A DNA stretch of 64,000 nt, from contig OZ287694.1 of NCBI GenBank assembly GCA_965649825.1, positions 2,509,696-2,573,695 of the forward strand, in the 5' to 3' direction. Under the pieces are notes generated by a model that was given only the letters and a program-made list of their open reading frames with translations, was not told where the DNA came from and searched no databases. The position numbers and the translations under genes are program-made. The DNA is from Penicillus capitatus (Eukaryota; Chlorophyta). Below, one piece after another: positions 1 to 13,695 of the stretch (position 1 is the stretch's first letter; each line of letters opens with the position of its first letter).

Positions 1-1481
<1,481 letters not shown>

Positions 1482-1646
1482 GCGATGGCAGAAGAGTGAG
1501 AGATGCACTGTGCCATCATACACCGAGGGTGGTTTGAAGCGAGAAGTGCGTCTGTCTGTCTGGCCAAAGAGAACGTCGACGCAATCGTGCGACGAATTCG
1601 GATCAAACGATGTATGCCCTAACCCAACATGCCGTCACATCACGAT

Positions 1647-2933
1647 TCATGTTTTTGCATATTTGGTCATGATCTGCTTTCGGAAACTCCTTAGATCCAT
1701 GAGAAAGTCTCGAACGAAATGCGGACACAGACTGAGAATATTGTAAATGGGATCATCCTCATAGTAGATGTCCCTGGGATACTTGCGAATCAATACCCTC
1801 TGGATCACCTTGGCGATGCGAACTGGAGGAGATGCTGAATCGTACAGATCTGAGAAAAATCGCTCGTAGGCTGTGAGAAACATTCGACCACCAAATCTCT
1901 GCATCACATCGGATGGGCCATGCGAGAGCAATCGTGCAGCAGAGACCGGAATCTGACTGAGCGATCCTGTTCGGACAGGACCGGGTACAATTCGAATGAC
2001 CTAGACACGAAGGCGCACATCAGAGTAAGCATCACTGTGCGGAGGGTATCGCACTTGGATGCCGAGTTCGATGAGTTCTTGCCTGAGGCCATCTGTGAAG
2101 GCAGCCATGGCAGACTTGGATGCACAATAGGCTGTGTTGCCGGGTGAGCAGAGGAGTTCTGCCACACTGCTGATGTTGATGATCCTTCCGCCGTTGTATT
2201 TCTCGGCATCACCATGCATCAGCAATGGCAAAAATGCTTTGGTCACACGAATCACACCGAAAAAATTCACTTGCATCACACGAGTATAGACATCGATAGG
2301 CGTGACTTCGACGAAAGATCCATCAAAGGCACCCGCATTGTTGATGATGGCGTAGAGCTTTCGATCAGCCAATCGTGATCGGACAACGTTGACGAAATCG
2401 CAGACATCTGTGTCGGATGTGACATCTGCTTTCATAGAAATGAGATTGGATCTCTGTAGAGAATTCAGTTTCTGGACACCCCCCGCTGTAAGACATCCAG
2501 CAAAAACGAGCACATCGGGAAACGCAGCAGAGATTATTGCCGCCGTTTCCACACCAATCCCCGAATCACACCCAGTGATAACAATCCCACAATTAGAAAT
2601 CTCAGAGTCAAGTTTATCGAACGGTCTGCTCGATCGGAACAGGCGCCACAGATGGGCACAGATCAGAGGAGTCGACACCAAAAAGACAGAAGCACCCATA
2701 AGCGAGAAGAAGGATTTCATGAATCCCAGATAACGGTTGTCTGTGATGTTGGACAACGGCGACGATGGGGGTGTCTGTTTGCCGAGGACGCGAATCTCCA
2801 TCTTCGACGCTCCTCCTTTCTCTGAGAGCTTCTCGTTCACTCGGGGAAACATTTTGGAAAATGTATTCTGCAGAAACCCGATGGTGTCTCTGATGTAGAG
2901 CTTGGACAGCCAATCATCGTCTTTGTCCGCCAT
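1647..2933 (-). CDS. Membrane-anchored short-chain dehydrogenase/reductase (SDR9C/retinol-dehydrogenase-like)
   Basis: An NAD(P)-dependent oxidoreductase of the classical SDR fold. Visible in order: a start MADKDDDWL at 2933, a hydrophobic segment (SLMGASVFLVSTPLI) that should anchor it in a membrane, the nucleotide-binding motif VITGCDSGIG, NNAGAF, the catalytic Ser region NISSV and the YCASK (YxxxK) active site. The TGCDSG form of the glycine motif is typical of the RDH/17-beta-HSD6/BDH1 branch. One intron of about 54 nt near 1995-2050 restores ELGIQ to VIRIVPGPVRTG, the loop expected after the active site. The C-terminal exon continues to a stop at 1647. It is divergent from purN with about 225 bp between. 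Substrate cannot be told from sequence; sterol, retinoid or ketone reduction are all possible. Confidence 0.85.
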
Positions 2934-3157
2934 TCTCGAAACGGCCTGCAACAAATCACCTTCGGATGATGATCAAATGATGATCCCATGATGCACAACG
3001 CCAGCTGATGTCGGGTCAATCTGCTCTCCTAACCGAGCGATGGCTGCCCGGGAGGGCACGACCACATCTGAGCGAGACATGTATGCATCCTATGCACAAG
3101 GCGAAGAGGGGCCGTCTACGTCGACGAAGAACGACCTGTCAGTGTCACGGTCGCGAG

Positions 3158-3948
3158 ATGTCGGTGAAGAGACTTGCTGTGTTTGTGTCTGGAACGGGAT
3201 CGAATTTTCGAAAGATCCACGAATCCTGCAGGATGAAGAAGATCCAAGGAGATATCGTGCTATTGGTGACAAACAATCCAGACTGTCCGGCAGCTGTCTA
3301 TGCCACAGACAACGCCATTCCCACACACGTCTATCCATGTAGAGGCGCCGATGCTGCTCGCGATATTGCCTCTCTTGTCGAGACCGTCCGGGATCAGTAC
3401 CAGACAGATCTGGTTATTCTTGCGGGTTACCTGAAGAAGATCCCTGCGGAGCTCATCCAGGAAAGCCTGCCTGTCGTCGTGAAATGTGATCTAATGATGA
3501 TGTGACTGACGTTCAGATGTATCCCAGGGCAATGCTGAACATTCATCCGGCACTGCTGCCTGCCTTTGGAGGCAAGGGGTTCTATGGAATGAAGGTGCAT
3601 GAAGCTGTCCTTGCCTCCGGTGCCAAGTACTCGGGTATCCCTGCACACCTTGATCCTTGCTACCAACGAAACCATTCTCCAGGAGCAACGGTGCATTACG
3701 TGAACGAAGACTACGATCGAGGCGTGATCTTGGATCAGCGAGTGGTTCCTGTGCTGCAGAATGACACGGCAGCATCACTGGCTCAACGTGTTCTGAGACA
3801 AGTCTGCTCAGCCAGTACGAGAGGAAGGGTCATTGATGGTGTCTGTCCATGACAGGAACACGATCTGTACTGCAGTTGCATCTGTGCCTTGTGTGATGGC
3901 CGCGTTGTGTGGAATGATGACAACACGCCGTTTATTCAGAGCCGTTGA
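3158..3948 (+). CDS. purN: Phosphoribosylglycinamide formyltransferase (GAR transformylase)
   Basis: Transfers a formyl group from 10-formyl-THF to GAR, the third step of purine synthesis. Three exons fit perfectly: 3158-3478, 3517-3801 and 3856-3948, with introns of 38 and 54 nt. The N-terminus MSVKRLAVFVSGTGSNF is the standard PurN opening. The catalytic segment NIHPALLPAFGG and the downstream HYVNEDYDRG contain the expected Asn, His and Asp. The last exon reads EHDLYCS and ends FIQSR, as in free-standing bacterial-type PurN. The product is about 232 aa, close to the family norm, so this is a monofunctional enzyme and not a fused GART. In-frame ATGs upstream exist but their translation is unlike the family, so 3158 is preferred. 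Confidence 0.92.
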
Positions 3949-4021
3949 TGTTTGCCGTTGTCCTTTCGGAATTACGCACATCCGCCGCCATTCATCGCGG
4001 TCGCGTATCAATGCCTCCTTC

Positions 4022-5196
4022 ATGAACCAAAGTGACACCAGAGAGTCGAAGCGCCCGCTGCGCTGGGGCATCATCGGCACCGGCTCTGTCGCGAAGAAAT
4101 TCACACAGGATGTCATACTCCACGCTTCGGCATTCGGCGAAATCGCATCCGTCCTGACACGGAATGTCGCACAGTCCAATAGTTTTCTAGAACAGTTCGG
4201 CCTGTCGAAGAATCGCGCCTTCTCCGATATGGATACATTTGCCGCGAGTGGAATCGATGTCTGCTATGTGGCGACACCGCACACGATGCATGTCGATATG
4301 ACAATTCAGTGCCTGGAACGCAATCTCCACGTCTTGGTTGAGAAGCCCTTCTCCCTGACCCCCGAGGGACTGACCCGTGTCTTCGATGTACGACTCGAAT
4401 TAGGGTTCAGCAGCAGATTTGAGGTGTGGTGGATGGCTGTGTGATGCAGATTGCTCGACGTAAGAATCGCTTTGTCATGGAGGCCGTGTGGACACGATTC
4501 ATTCCTGCCTTCCAAAGAGTGGTCGATATTATTCAGAGTGGTGGAATTGGAGATGTGGTCTCCATTGATGTCGATTTCGGTTTTGATGGAAGTGACAGTC
4601 CATCCCGACTCACGGATCCATCTCTGGCAGGAGGGGCTCTGTACGACATTGGCACCTATGCTCTGCATCTCGGCACCCTCTTCGCGCAGCCTCCTTCCCA
4701 GACAGATATGCCAGAGATCATCCATACGACATCCAATAGACGAGAGAATGGAGTGGATGAAACATTCACTGCCATTCTAAGATATCCCACCTCCGTATGC
4801 CTGCCCTCTCCATTGAACTGCTGAATGGCGGCGATCGTGCTCTGATTAGGGTCAGCGTCATGTGCCGTTACACATGACACTGTCTATTGTGGAAGCTACG
4901 ACATGCGTCGCCTATATCCGAGGCAACAAAGGATACATACTCATCGAGCAACCTTTCCATTCACCAGATTCCTTCATCCACAACGGTATGCATTGCCGCA
5001 GAGAGGTCGTTGCCGAAATGTGTGCGCAGGGAAGAGAGAAGAGATCAAGAGAGAGGGTCATGGAATGCATTATGAGACGAGGGAAGTCCACCGTTGCATT
5101 CTGAACGGGAAGACGGAATCCGAAATCGTTCCTTGGAATGATAGTCTACGCTGGGCCCAAACATTCAGCAGACTCGCCTATTATGATCAGAAATAA
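4022..5196 (+). CDS. Gfo/Idh/MocA oxidoreductase, trans-dihydrodiol dehydrogenase-like
   Basis: NAD(P)-dependent oxidoreductase. The Rossmann motif [13 protein letters not shown] follows the start at 4022, and the family signature [11 protein letters not shown] is present. A 62-nt intron (4388-4449) joins FD to [17 protein letters not shown], a hallmark of the dihydrodiol dehydrogenase/D-xylose dehydrogenase branch. Later pieces include [31 protein letters not shown] and the C-terminal exon [12 protein letters not shown] ending AYYDQK at 5196. The last intron (phase 1) joins IHN to [10 protein letters not shown]. The exon join around 4795-4890 is not resolved: the reading frame shifts between RYPTS and [12 protein letters not shown], so there is either a further small intron or an indel. 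It starts only 73 bp after the purN stop, on the same strand. Confidence 0.82.
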
Positions 5197-5267
5197 TTCA
5201 TTCCGCGTTATTATCCTCATTAAACACGCATACGTCTGTTTTTCAATACGCCTGTCTGTTCGCGACG

Positions 5268-8232
5268 ATGGCTGCTGCCATTGGTGTTCTGCGACGCCAT
5301 CGCGTCTCGCGTCTGCCGACGCTCTTCTTCGCGGGATCCAGTCCGATTCCAAGTCCTCTGATCTCTGCTGCTGTGCCTCTGGTGTGGCAACGGCCATCAG
5401 TGGCACCTTCGACGCTTCTTTCCGGATCCAGTCTTTTCTCGCGATGGCTCAGTGAATTGTCCATGAAGACGGGAGAGGCGTCGGAAGCGGCAGACGATCT
5501 GGAAAGAGTACGCAATATTGGCATCAGTGCCCACATTGATTCGGGGAAGACCACCCTGACCGAACGCGTCCTCTTTTATACGGGCCGAATTTCGAATATG
5601 CACGAAGTGAGAGCCACCTGCTGTTGGAAGAGTGAGAGAGTGAGAAGTCAATAAACAGGTGCGCGGAAAGGACGGCATCGGCGCCACCATGGACAGCATG
5701 GAACTTGAAAGAGAAAAGGGTATGGAACACATACATTTCTGTTGAAGGTCACATCACTCTCTCACACAATACTTTAGGAATCACGATTCAGTCGGCAGCG
5801 ACCTTTTGCAAGTGGAAGGACGTGGATATCAATATTATCGATACGCCAGGGCATGTGGATTTCACGATCGAAGTGGAACGTGCGTTGCGTGTACTGGACG
5901 GTGCCATCCTCGTCGTCTGCAGGTGCGTCTGCTGTCCAACGGCGTCGATGGACTGAGACGACAGATATGGTGTGTCAGTGTGGGCGGTGTGCAGAGTCAG
6001 ACGATCACGGTTGACCGACAGATGCGTCGTTACAGTGTCCCGCGACTATGTTTCATCAACAAACTTGATCGAGCCGGGGCAAAACCGTGGAGCGTCATCG
6101 ATCAGATGCGATCCAAACTGAAACTTAATTGCGCTGCCGTGCAGTTTCCTATTGGACTGGAAGGCAATCACGAAGGAGTCGTTGATGTGATCCGTCATCG
6201 GGCCTTCTACTTTGACGGCGTGAAAGGTCGCCGGTCACACACTGTCTTTCTCAAAATGGATGGCGGCTGTTGGAACAGGGTCTGCTGTCCGAGAGGATGG
6301 AGTGCCGGATGCCTTACTGGCTGATGTTGAGAAGAAGCGAAACGAATTGATCCATCTGATCGCGGATGTGGATGACGAAGTGGGCGATCTCTTTCTCTCA
6401 GAAGAGGCTATTCCTTCGGATGTGTTGGTGTCTGCTATCCGACGGGCAACTGTCGCTCGGAAATTCGTGCCGGTCTTCATGGGTAGCGCCTTTAAGAACA
6501 AAGGTCACGCGTGCTCGCCTCATTGAGTGACCGTGGCCGAGTGTTTGTCGTATCCTGCTAGGTGTGCAAGTCTTGTTGGACGGTGTACAAGACTTTCTAC
6601 CTTCGCCGAATGAGGTGAAGAACGTGGCATTGGATGTGGATAACGATGAACAGCCCATAGGTCACACTTTGTCGACGATACTGTGACGACTCAGAGTGTG
6701 ACATGCATTAGACTTGGAATGCTCGCCGGATGGTCCCCTTGTGGCACTGGCCTTCAAACTGGAGGAAGGCAGATTCGGACAGCTAACCTATATGCGTCTC
6801 TACTCTGGGTATGACCTCTCCTCGCTGAGGACATCCTTATCGTCTATCTGCAGGACGATGAAGAAAAGCAGTTACATTGTGAACACCACGACCAAGAAAA
6901 AGATAAAGGTGCTCTGATGGATCGCGCTATCATGTGTTCTGGCATGTTTTGTCTTTCCACAGGTGCCCAGAATTGTCAAGCTCCATGCAGATGAACTCTC
7001 AGACATTCCCGTTGCCAGGGCTGGAGATATTGTGGCGATGTTTGGCGTGGACTGTGCATCTGGCGACACGTTCACAGATGGCAGTGTTCGTTATGCCATG
7101 TCTTCTATTCGAGTACCGGATCCCGTCATGTCTCTGGCCATTGTGCCTAAATCCAATCAGCAATCAGCTGCCTTCTCCAAGGCCCTACAGCGATTTCAGA
7201 AGGAAGACCCAACATTCAAAGTCGGGCTCAACACAGAGACAGGAGAGACGATCGTCAGCGGAATGGGGGAACTGCACTTGGATGTCTACATCGAACGCAT
7301 GCGAAGAGAATACAAGTATCTCGTGAAAGATCTCAGGAGTCCTTCTCTGGAGGCGGCGGCCATGTTTGTGCATCAAGGGTCGAGTGCGATGTTGGAAAGC
7401 CAAAGGTGAACTTTCGTGAGACGATTTCTGTTCAGGCAGATTTTGACTATCTGCACAAGAAACAGTCTGGAGGTTCAGGACAGTACGGCCGCGTAATTGG
7501 GTACATTGAAACGCTGCCAGAGGGATCAACAGAGAAGCTGAAATTCACGAACAATATTCTCGGGAATGCCATACCGCCACAGTTCATGCCTGCTGTGGAG
7601 AAGGGATTCATCGAAGCTGCCAATTCAGGTGGCCTCACAGGACACCCCGTTCAGGTATCATGGCATACCATACAGGTGGGACGTGCCTCTAGCGAGCAGC
7701 ATAGGGCGTGCATTTCGTTGTGACGGATGGCGTTGCGCATGCTGTGGACAGTAGTGAGCTCGCTTTCAAGCTTGCAGCCATCAATGCCTTCAGGGAGGCG
7801 TTTAAGAAAGCAAAGCCCGTCATTCTTGAACCCATCATGAGCGTGGAAATCACCATCCCCGTCGAATTCCAAGGTAGCATCGATCTCTGAGACGACGACG
7901 CTGATGATATGCCGTTGCCTTTAGGTGCGGTTATGGGCGATCTCAATAGACGAAAGGGCATCGTTCAAGACAGCAGACAAGATGGCGACGACGCCATAGT
8001 TACCGCAAAGATACCCCTTAACGAAATGTTTGGTTACTCGACAGCTCTAAGGTCTATGACTCAAGGTGAGGAATTGCCCCATCATCCGCTGACAAAGATC
8101 ATAGGGGTGACCATTCCCTCTCTTTGTTCAGGAAAAGGAGAGTATGCTATGGAATACACAGAACATTGCAGAGTGTCTCAAGAAATGCAAAATCAGCTAT
8201 TGAACGAATTCAGTCAGAAGCCACAGAAATAA
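5268..8232 (+). CDS. GFM1: Mitochondrial elongation factor G1 (EF-G, GTPase)
   Basis: Catalyses ribosome translocation in mitochondria. The start at 5268 opens an Arg/Ser/Ala-rich leader suitable as a targeting presequence. The GTPase motifs follow: [14 protein letters not shown] (G1), [11 protein letters not shown] then GITIQSAAT (G2, across an intron), [10 protein letters not shown] (G3) and [10 protein letters not shown] (G4). The wording AHIDSGKTT, with MHE joined to [13 protein letters not shown], is that of EF-G1 and not of EF-G2 or plastid EF-G. Domain II-V sequences follow ([52 protein letters not shown]) and the ORF ends [14 protein letters not shown]. There are several short introns. 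Stop at 8230-8232; it converges on the PRP38-like gene 58 bp away. Confidence 0.92.
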
Positions 8233-8290
8233 AGTTGACGATCGTCTTCTCTAGTGGATGGGCGCGAGTGCATGCGTTCTTGGTAAATGG

Positions 8291-9752
8291 TCAGTATAGA
8301 ATCTGTCGAGGTGGACCAGATGGTGCTCTGTCTTTGAACACATCGCGGACATCGCGTGTATCGGCCTCCTTTGATCTGGCACGTGTCACAAGGACATCTT
8401 CATCTGATGTGACTGTTGGTTGGAGTGGAGGGAACCTAGGGGGTGGTGGTGGTTGGGGCTCTCTGGGTCGCTTGTCTCTCGGACCTCGACGATCGGGGGA
8501 ACGTTGCTGCCGTTCGTATCGATGCCGATCCGCAAGACGAGCACGTTCGCGAGATCGACTTCGCTCTCTCTTCTTGGCAACATCATAGGCATCCGACCTT
8601 CTCACTCTTCTAATGGAAAAGAATGAGTGACCATGAAGAGGGCTGAGACGTCGAATGGTCTGACCTTTCTGGTGATCGAGATTCCGATCTTCTCTCTCGT
8701 CTCTCGCGCTTTTCACGTTCGTGGTTCTTGAGTTTTTGGTTGAAGCTGTCACGAACACGGCCATCTTCGCGGACATTGGATCTGGAAACGCACGTCCAAG
8801 ACCACTCTTAACGTCAAGAGAGTGATGATCGACCTATTAGGGGCACGCTGTGAAAAGGCGACAGAGAGAGATGCCTTCACAGACGCAGGTCTTCTATTGG
8901 GTTCATCCACGCCTCTTCGATCCGCACCGCCTGAAATCCAATACACCGTTGGCAGGTCACATCACAAAGGAGCAAGCAGTAGTGGCCCACCGCATCCACC
9001 GTTCCCCTTTGCCTCCGTCCGCAATCCTCTCGATTTGAGTTCGACAGACATGAAATCTAATGATTTCTTGGGCACTCTCGGAAAGATCGTCTCAAAGTAG
9101 TACTGCATTCACAGATGCCTTCACCAACATAAGAGAACGAGGCAATGCCGTACATGGCTCAACATGATGTCGAGAACGAAAGAGCCCATCGTCAATGACA
9201 TTCCCGTAGGACTTGGAGAGAACGCCTGTAAAGGACGGGCCACTCCGCGATCTTATGTCTCGAGAACGCGCGTTATTACGGTGTACCTGTTCATCTGGAA
9301 AGTATGGCTCGTACCAATCCCACAGCTCCTTCGGGTCTCCAACATAGCGTAGATACAGAAAGCCGATCTGCAGCAAAGCTCATTGCTTCGCCTATCATCG
9401 GACTGGGTATCTTACCGCACGGATGTAGGGAGAATCGCCGTGGTCGAGCAGTTCCTGTATCTGCTCGGAGTCCAGCTTGAACAGAAACAGTCTGCGGGAC
9501 AGGCAGACAGTTGAGCAGAGATGCATCATCCAGGTGCTCTTACCTGTATAGCAGACAGAACGCTGTTGATGCGCCTCTTGCGTTGCCACTCATCCAGGGC
9601 TCGACGTGTTTAACGTTCAGGTATATTTCGTCGACCACGTCTTCGAAGCTGGCTAGATTCATGCATGTCTCTTTGAAGTAATCCGAAGTGAGAATGTTCT
9701 GGCGCAGGACGTTCTCTAGATTGTATGTCGTCTTGCTTCCGTGGATTTCCAT
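8291..9752 (-). CDS. PRPF38B: PRP38-family pre-mRNA splicing factor with RS-rich tail
   Basis: Likely U4/U6.U5 tri-snRNP-associated splicing factor. From the ATG at 9752 the PRP38 domain reads LENVLRQNILTSDYFKE, VVDEIYLNVKHVEPW, STAFCLLYR, then after introns LDHGDSPYIRA and GFLYLRYVGDPKELWDWYEP. The last exon is an Arg/Ser/Glu-rich tail (ERSRSRERARLADRHRY) with a Pro run and ends RQILY. That layout (PRP38 domain plus long RS tail) resembles human PRPF38B more than PRPF38A. At least four exons; exon joins in the middle (9090-9290) are uncertain. A Ser/Pro-rich open frame on the same strand at about 9809-10090 could be an upstream exon but has no clear ATG. Intron-rich neighbours make a conserved spliceosome factor unsurprising. 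Confidence 0.85.
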
Positions 9753-10490
9753 AATTGCGGTCTTCGTTGCGGCACCAACGACGACAGCGAAATGGGTATG
9801 ATGTCCATTTAGTGAGCAGGATGGCTAACATCCTGCTGTCTGCCATGGGACAGGAGCTGTCTGTCTAAGAGGGTCGGAAGACACACGCATCGCCATGTGA
9901 ACCGGGAGAGAGGCCGCAGATGCAGTGGACGTGCCGTTTTCGTCGGTTTCTTAGCTGCGTCCGACAACAGAGTGACGGCATTAGGGGAAAGGGGGTCCGA
10001 CGGTGGTGCCTGAGTGGATAGATTCTGGGTTTGTGTGTTCGAAGGGCTGTTTGAAATGTCCGGATCGCTGCTCGAGGATAGAGTGATGACCAAAACAATC
10101 GTACCGCCTGAAGTTCATCGAGAACCCTTAAGCCAAACCTGCATTGTACATAACTTCTGTAACGCGCGGACAATCCGTTGCCGTATAAGTCCATTAAAAG
10201 CAGCGTTTCGAAAAGACCCAGTCCGTCTGAGAAGAACGCCGTTCACAGTCACCCAACGCCCGTCATTCGACGTAGGCTGAGGCCCTACCGAAACGCACAC
10301 AAAGCTGTCGCTCGACACGTGGTGCACTCGCCTTGTGGGATAAGCCGTCGTGGAAATGCTCTTTTCTTTTGTGCCGTGCTCGTTTCATTGGCTCAACGAA
10401 CTCTCTGCGCCTTATGCATGTGACCTTTTCCTCACATCTTTCAGAATTCTTTGGCAGGAGACTCGACATTACATGTGTGCTGTTAGGAAG
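9753..10490. other. Gap between PRP38-like gene and secreted-protein gene
   Basis: No convincing gene. A Ser/Pro/Thr-rich minus-strand open frame (9809-10090) lacks an ATG and may be a 5' exon or leader of the PRP38-like gene. The rest should contain the two divergent promoters. Confidence 0.4.
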
Positions 10491-11208
10491 ATGATCCGTT
10501 CATGCTCCATGCAATTTGCGATCGTCGTTTTCCTGTTAGTGGCCACTCCGTGGCATGTGGATGCGTTTCTCAACCACGAGAGGCTGGCAGAGTATTCTCT
10601 GACGATGGACGAGATCTGTGAATTAGAATGCTTTCAAGATATTCTCGATGAGGACTGTGGTGATCTCATGTGTTCGGATATCGAGAGGATTGCCGAATAC
10701 ACAGACGCGATCTGCACCCCCGAGTGCCGGAAATCTTTGATCGGGGAGTCGATGGAGAGGTGCTTGACAAACAGTCTACCACGAAGAACAGACTTCGCCG
10801 GACTGATGGAATTCTTCGACATCGAATATGAATGTACGCCATGACACAGAGAGACTCTCACCCCATCACCTCTGCTCCGCAGATTTCTGCAGTTTGAATC
10901 TGGATGCCGAAGGAAGTCTCGTGAGCGCCTCAATTGATGAGTTTCTTGAGGATGGTTTCGACATTGCCGATCATAAAGATGAAGATGACAGAGAAGAGGA
11001 GGACGAAGACGAAGAAGATGACGACAGAGAAGAGGAACGCGAAGAAGAAGAGGATGAGGATGACAACGAAGAGGACGAGGAGGATGAAGACGACAACGAA
11101 GAGGACGAGGAGGATGAAGACGATAACGAAGAGGACGAGGATGACAACGAGGAGGACGAGGATGAACCACTAGACGAAGATGACAAGGACGATAGAGAAG
11201 AGGACTGA
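10491..11208 (+). CDS. Secreted Cys-rich protein with long Asp/Glu tail
   Basis: Not a family I recognise. From the ATG at 10491 there is a classic signal peptide (MQFAIVVFLLVATPWHVDA), then a helical-looking segment with eight cysteines (CELECF, CGDLMC, CTPEC, CLTN, YEC region). An intron with donor GTACGCC after GAATATGAAT and acceptor CCGCAG joins, in phase 1, to FCSLNLDAEGSLVSAS. The remaining roughly 75 residues from about 10976 are almost only Asp and Glu (EDEEDEDDNEEDE repeats) with few Arg/Lys, ending at the TGA of 11206-11208. The DNA of this tail is a degenerate GAAGAGGACGAGGATGA repeat. A secreted polyanion suggests cation or mineral binding, or a secretory-pathway calcium store; this is inference. 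Confidence 0.7.
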
Positions 11209-11494
11209 TCTGTGGCAATGTACTTTGAATTCCTCCGGCGCGTTGATTCCAGGAGAGACAGCATTTCATTAAGCACTGATCTCTTGTATGCTTTCAAAGA
11301 TTCGATTCTGTGGAATGCATTCACCGTTCAGTTGACGGGGACGTTTCTTTTTCCCTTAAACATCTACCTGATGCCTACGGTTCATCGTCTCAACATTGCT
11401 GCTAATCTGTAAAATGCCTGTCTGGATAATAATAGGTGGGGTTGGGCAGACTTGGTGTTGAGCCGTCCACATACAAGCACGTTCCGACACACGT

Positions 11495-13635
11495 CTATGA
11501 CCACGATTCAACTTGATATCTTCCAGTTTGCTCCAGTTGTCCGAGAAACTGTTCTGCTCTCGAGATGGTCATCCCTCTTTGGGCAATGAGAGCTTGTATG
11601 AGGGAGTGACGTACATCGTTTGGCATTTTATTGGCCGACCCTGAGATATAGAGATAGCTTCCTTGGTGCGTCAATAGATCACAGACGAGGCGTTCATGCC
11701 GCTTGATTTGATGCGTGACATAGAATTTCCTCTCTTGATCCCTCGAGAATGCCGTGATCAGTCCATCTTCTGGATGCAGAATCGATGCTTTCTTGAGTCC
11801 TTCCCATTCAGATGCATAGTAGAAATCTCCAGATGCATTTCTGCAGCCGAAGAACAGGTAGGAAGGCGGCAGGTGAACAGCTGGATCTTTCAACGAAAGG
11901 GCATGACGCTCATGGAGGACAGAGCGAAATGGAGCCACCCCTGTTCCGGGCCCTGAAACAGCTCAGCACACGAATGTCGACTGTGGAGCCATATGGACGG
12001 AATGTTACCAATCAGAAGAAGAGGTGCGTTTGATGCTTTACTGAAATCGAAGGAGCCTTTTTCAATCCAACAAGGAACGATGCTGTTTTCATGACCGGGC
12101 TGCAGACCTGACAGAAAGGATGTGCACAGTCCATTCTTGATGCGATGCGCTTTCGTGATGTATTGAACAATGGCAACTGTCAGGTGGATTTCTTCTGGAT
12201 GTGCCTGTTCGACACACAATCCCTGTCACTTCTGTAAGGCTGGCTGACTGGCTGCTAAACTACCGTGGGCGATGATGCAATGGAGAATCTTCTTGGAAGT
12301 TTTCTGGGACAGGCTTCGAGCAGCCAGCCGAGTGGCGGCTGACTTGAAGGAAAATCGGAGAGGACTTCCAATACGGTTCTGCACAGAAAGCACTCGTGCA
12401 TCCGAATTCATGATCTGAGAAGGGCCAGAAGTACCTTCCTGATTTGCGGTTATAGAGTGACAGCTCTTCACTGCCTGCAGCAGATGCGAGATGGGCCAAA
12501 CGTTCTTTCTCCTTTTTCTCCTCTGCAAAATGGCTCAGCACTTCAAACAGGAATCGACGAGGCGCGGCACCGGCAACATCCAGCACGCCTGTTCAACACA
12601 GAGATCGGATGGGTTGTATGTCGCTGAGGGGATGCATCATTGAAACCACCTTGCACCAATGATCGAGCAACGCATGTCATTCTCTTTCCCGATGCTGCAC
12701 TGGCGACGGAGAGACAGGAGAAGGGATGCAGTCCAAGCCTCTCCAACAACGCATCGACAGATTTCCATGGAGTCAGAGGATGCATTGCCAAGACATCGCC
12801 AGGAACGAAGCTGAAAGGAGACGGTGCCGTATCCAGCACCACGTGCCGAGTGTCTTGGAAATGATCGACGGACGTCAGACGTCTGTTCTCTTTGACCTTC
12901 GCAAGGAACGGCCGGAAAACACTTGGTGCAGATGCATCCAACACCTCCGTCTCCGCCTCCTCTATCTGTTCACTTCAATCGAATAGAACACAGTATCCCA
13001 CACGTGGCTGGCTCTGTGTGCACCTGGGTGAAGCGTCGCATCGCTTCTATCGAATCCTTAAACCAGTCGACGTCTTTCGTTGGCAATGGGCTCTGCCCTT
13101 CCCCGATGACGTCAATGCAGAATGGGTGCTCGCCTAACCCGGCGTCTGAGGAGGGCGGATCCAAAGCCAGCTGTGTTGACAGTTTGTGCCACAGAGCAAT
13201 GAGCCATGGATCTAATGCGCCGTCATAGCCTTCGTCGTGCTGCTCGTCACCCAGACCACGATCGACGATCTTCTGCGCACCGAGACTGCAGAGTCGGTTG
13301 TGGAGCTTCTTGGCAACGACGTTGAACTTGACATAGGCTGAATCGCCCAGGCCGAAAACGGAGAACTGCACGTCCTTTAGCGACCCTGACTGAAGAGACT
13401 TACGAAACAGGAATTTCCAGAATGCCTTCATTCTATCCGGGACGTCACCCTGACCCGTGGTGGCAACCACAAAGACGACAATACTCTCCGTCGGTAGATT
13501 GAGGACGTCATAGCTGTGGAGGGATTGAACAGTCGAATGGAGTCCATAGCGCCGAGCTTCGCGGCCAATTCTCTTCGCCACGTCCTGACTATTTCCCGTC
13601 TGCGTCCCGTAGAGAACCAAAATCTTCTTCGACAT
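11495..13635 (-). CDS. NDOR1: NADPH-dependent diflavin oxidoreductase (Tah18/NDOR1)
   Basis: Passes electrons from NADPH via FAD and FMN to Dre2/CIAPIN1 in cytosolic Fe-S cluster assembly. ATG at 13635: MSKKILVLYGTQTGNSQD is the flavodoxin opening; VATTGQGDVPDRM and FGLGDSAYVKFN are the remaining FMN-binding loops. The FAD-binding/connecting region includes FVPGDVLAMHPLTPW near 12800. The ferredoxin-reductase NADP domain ends the protein: TGVAPFRSVL, SYLFFGCRNASGDFYY, GSYLYISGSANKMP, DVRHSLIQAL, then a stop at 11495. The short linker and absence of a membrane anchor separate it from cytochrome P450 reductase. Several small introns are present; the order FMN-FAD-NADP is intact. It is divergent from a membrane-protein gene with 60 bp between start codons, so the two must share a promoter region. 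Confidence 0.9.
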
Positions 13636-13695
13636 CGCGTACGACACAGCGCGACGTGACGCGACAGATACCCCTGGCAGAACTGGCTGCGGCGG

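Noticed and set aside
8822-9100. Plus-strand open frame opposite the PRP38-like gene
   Set aside because: Antisense to recognised PRP38-like exons/introns and without family signal.
10971-11324. Minus-strand poly-Ser open frame
   Set aside because: It is the complement of the GAA/GAC/GAG repeats coding the acidic tail on the plus strand.
11212-11412. 66-codon open frame after the acidic protein
   Set aside because: Starts just after the stop, lacks any motif, and is within the range of chance open frames.
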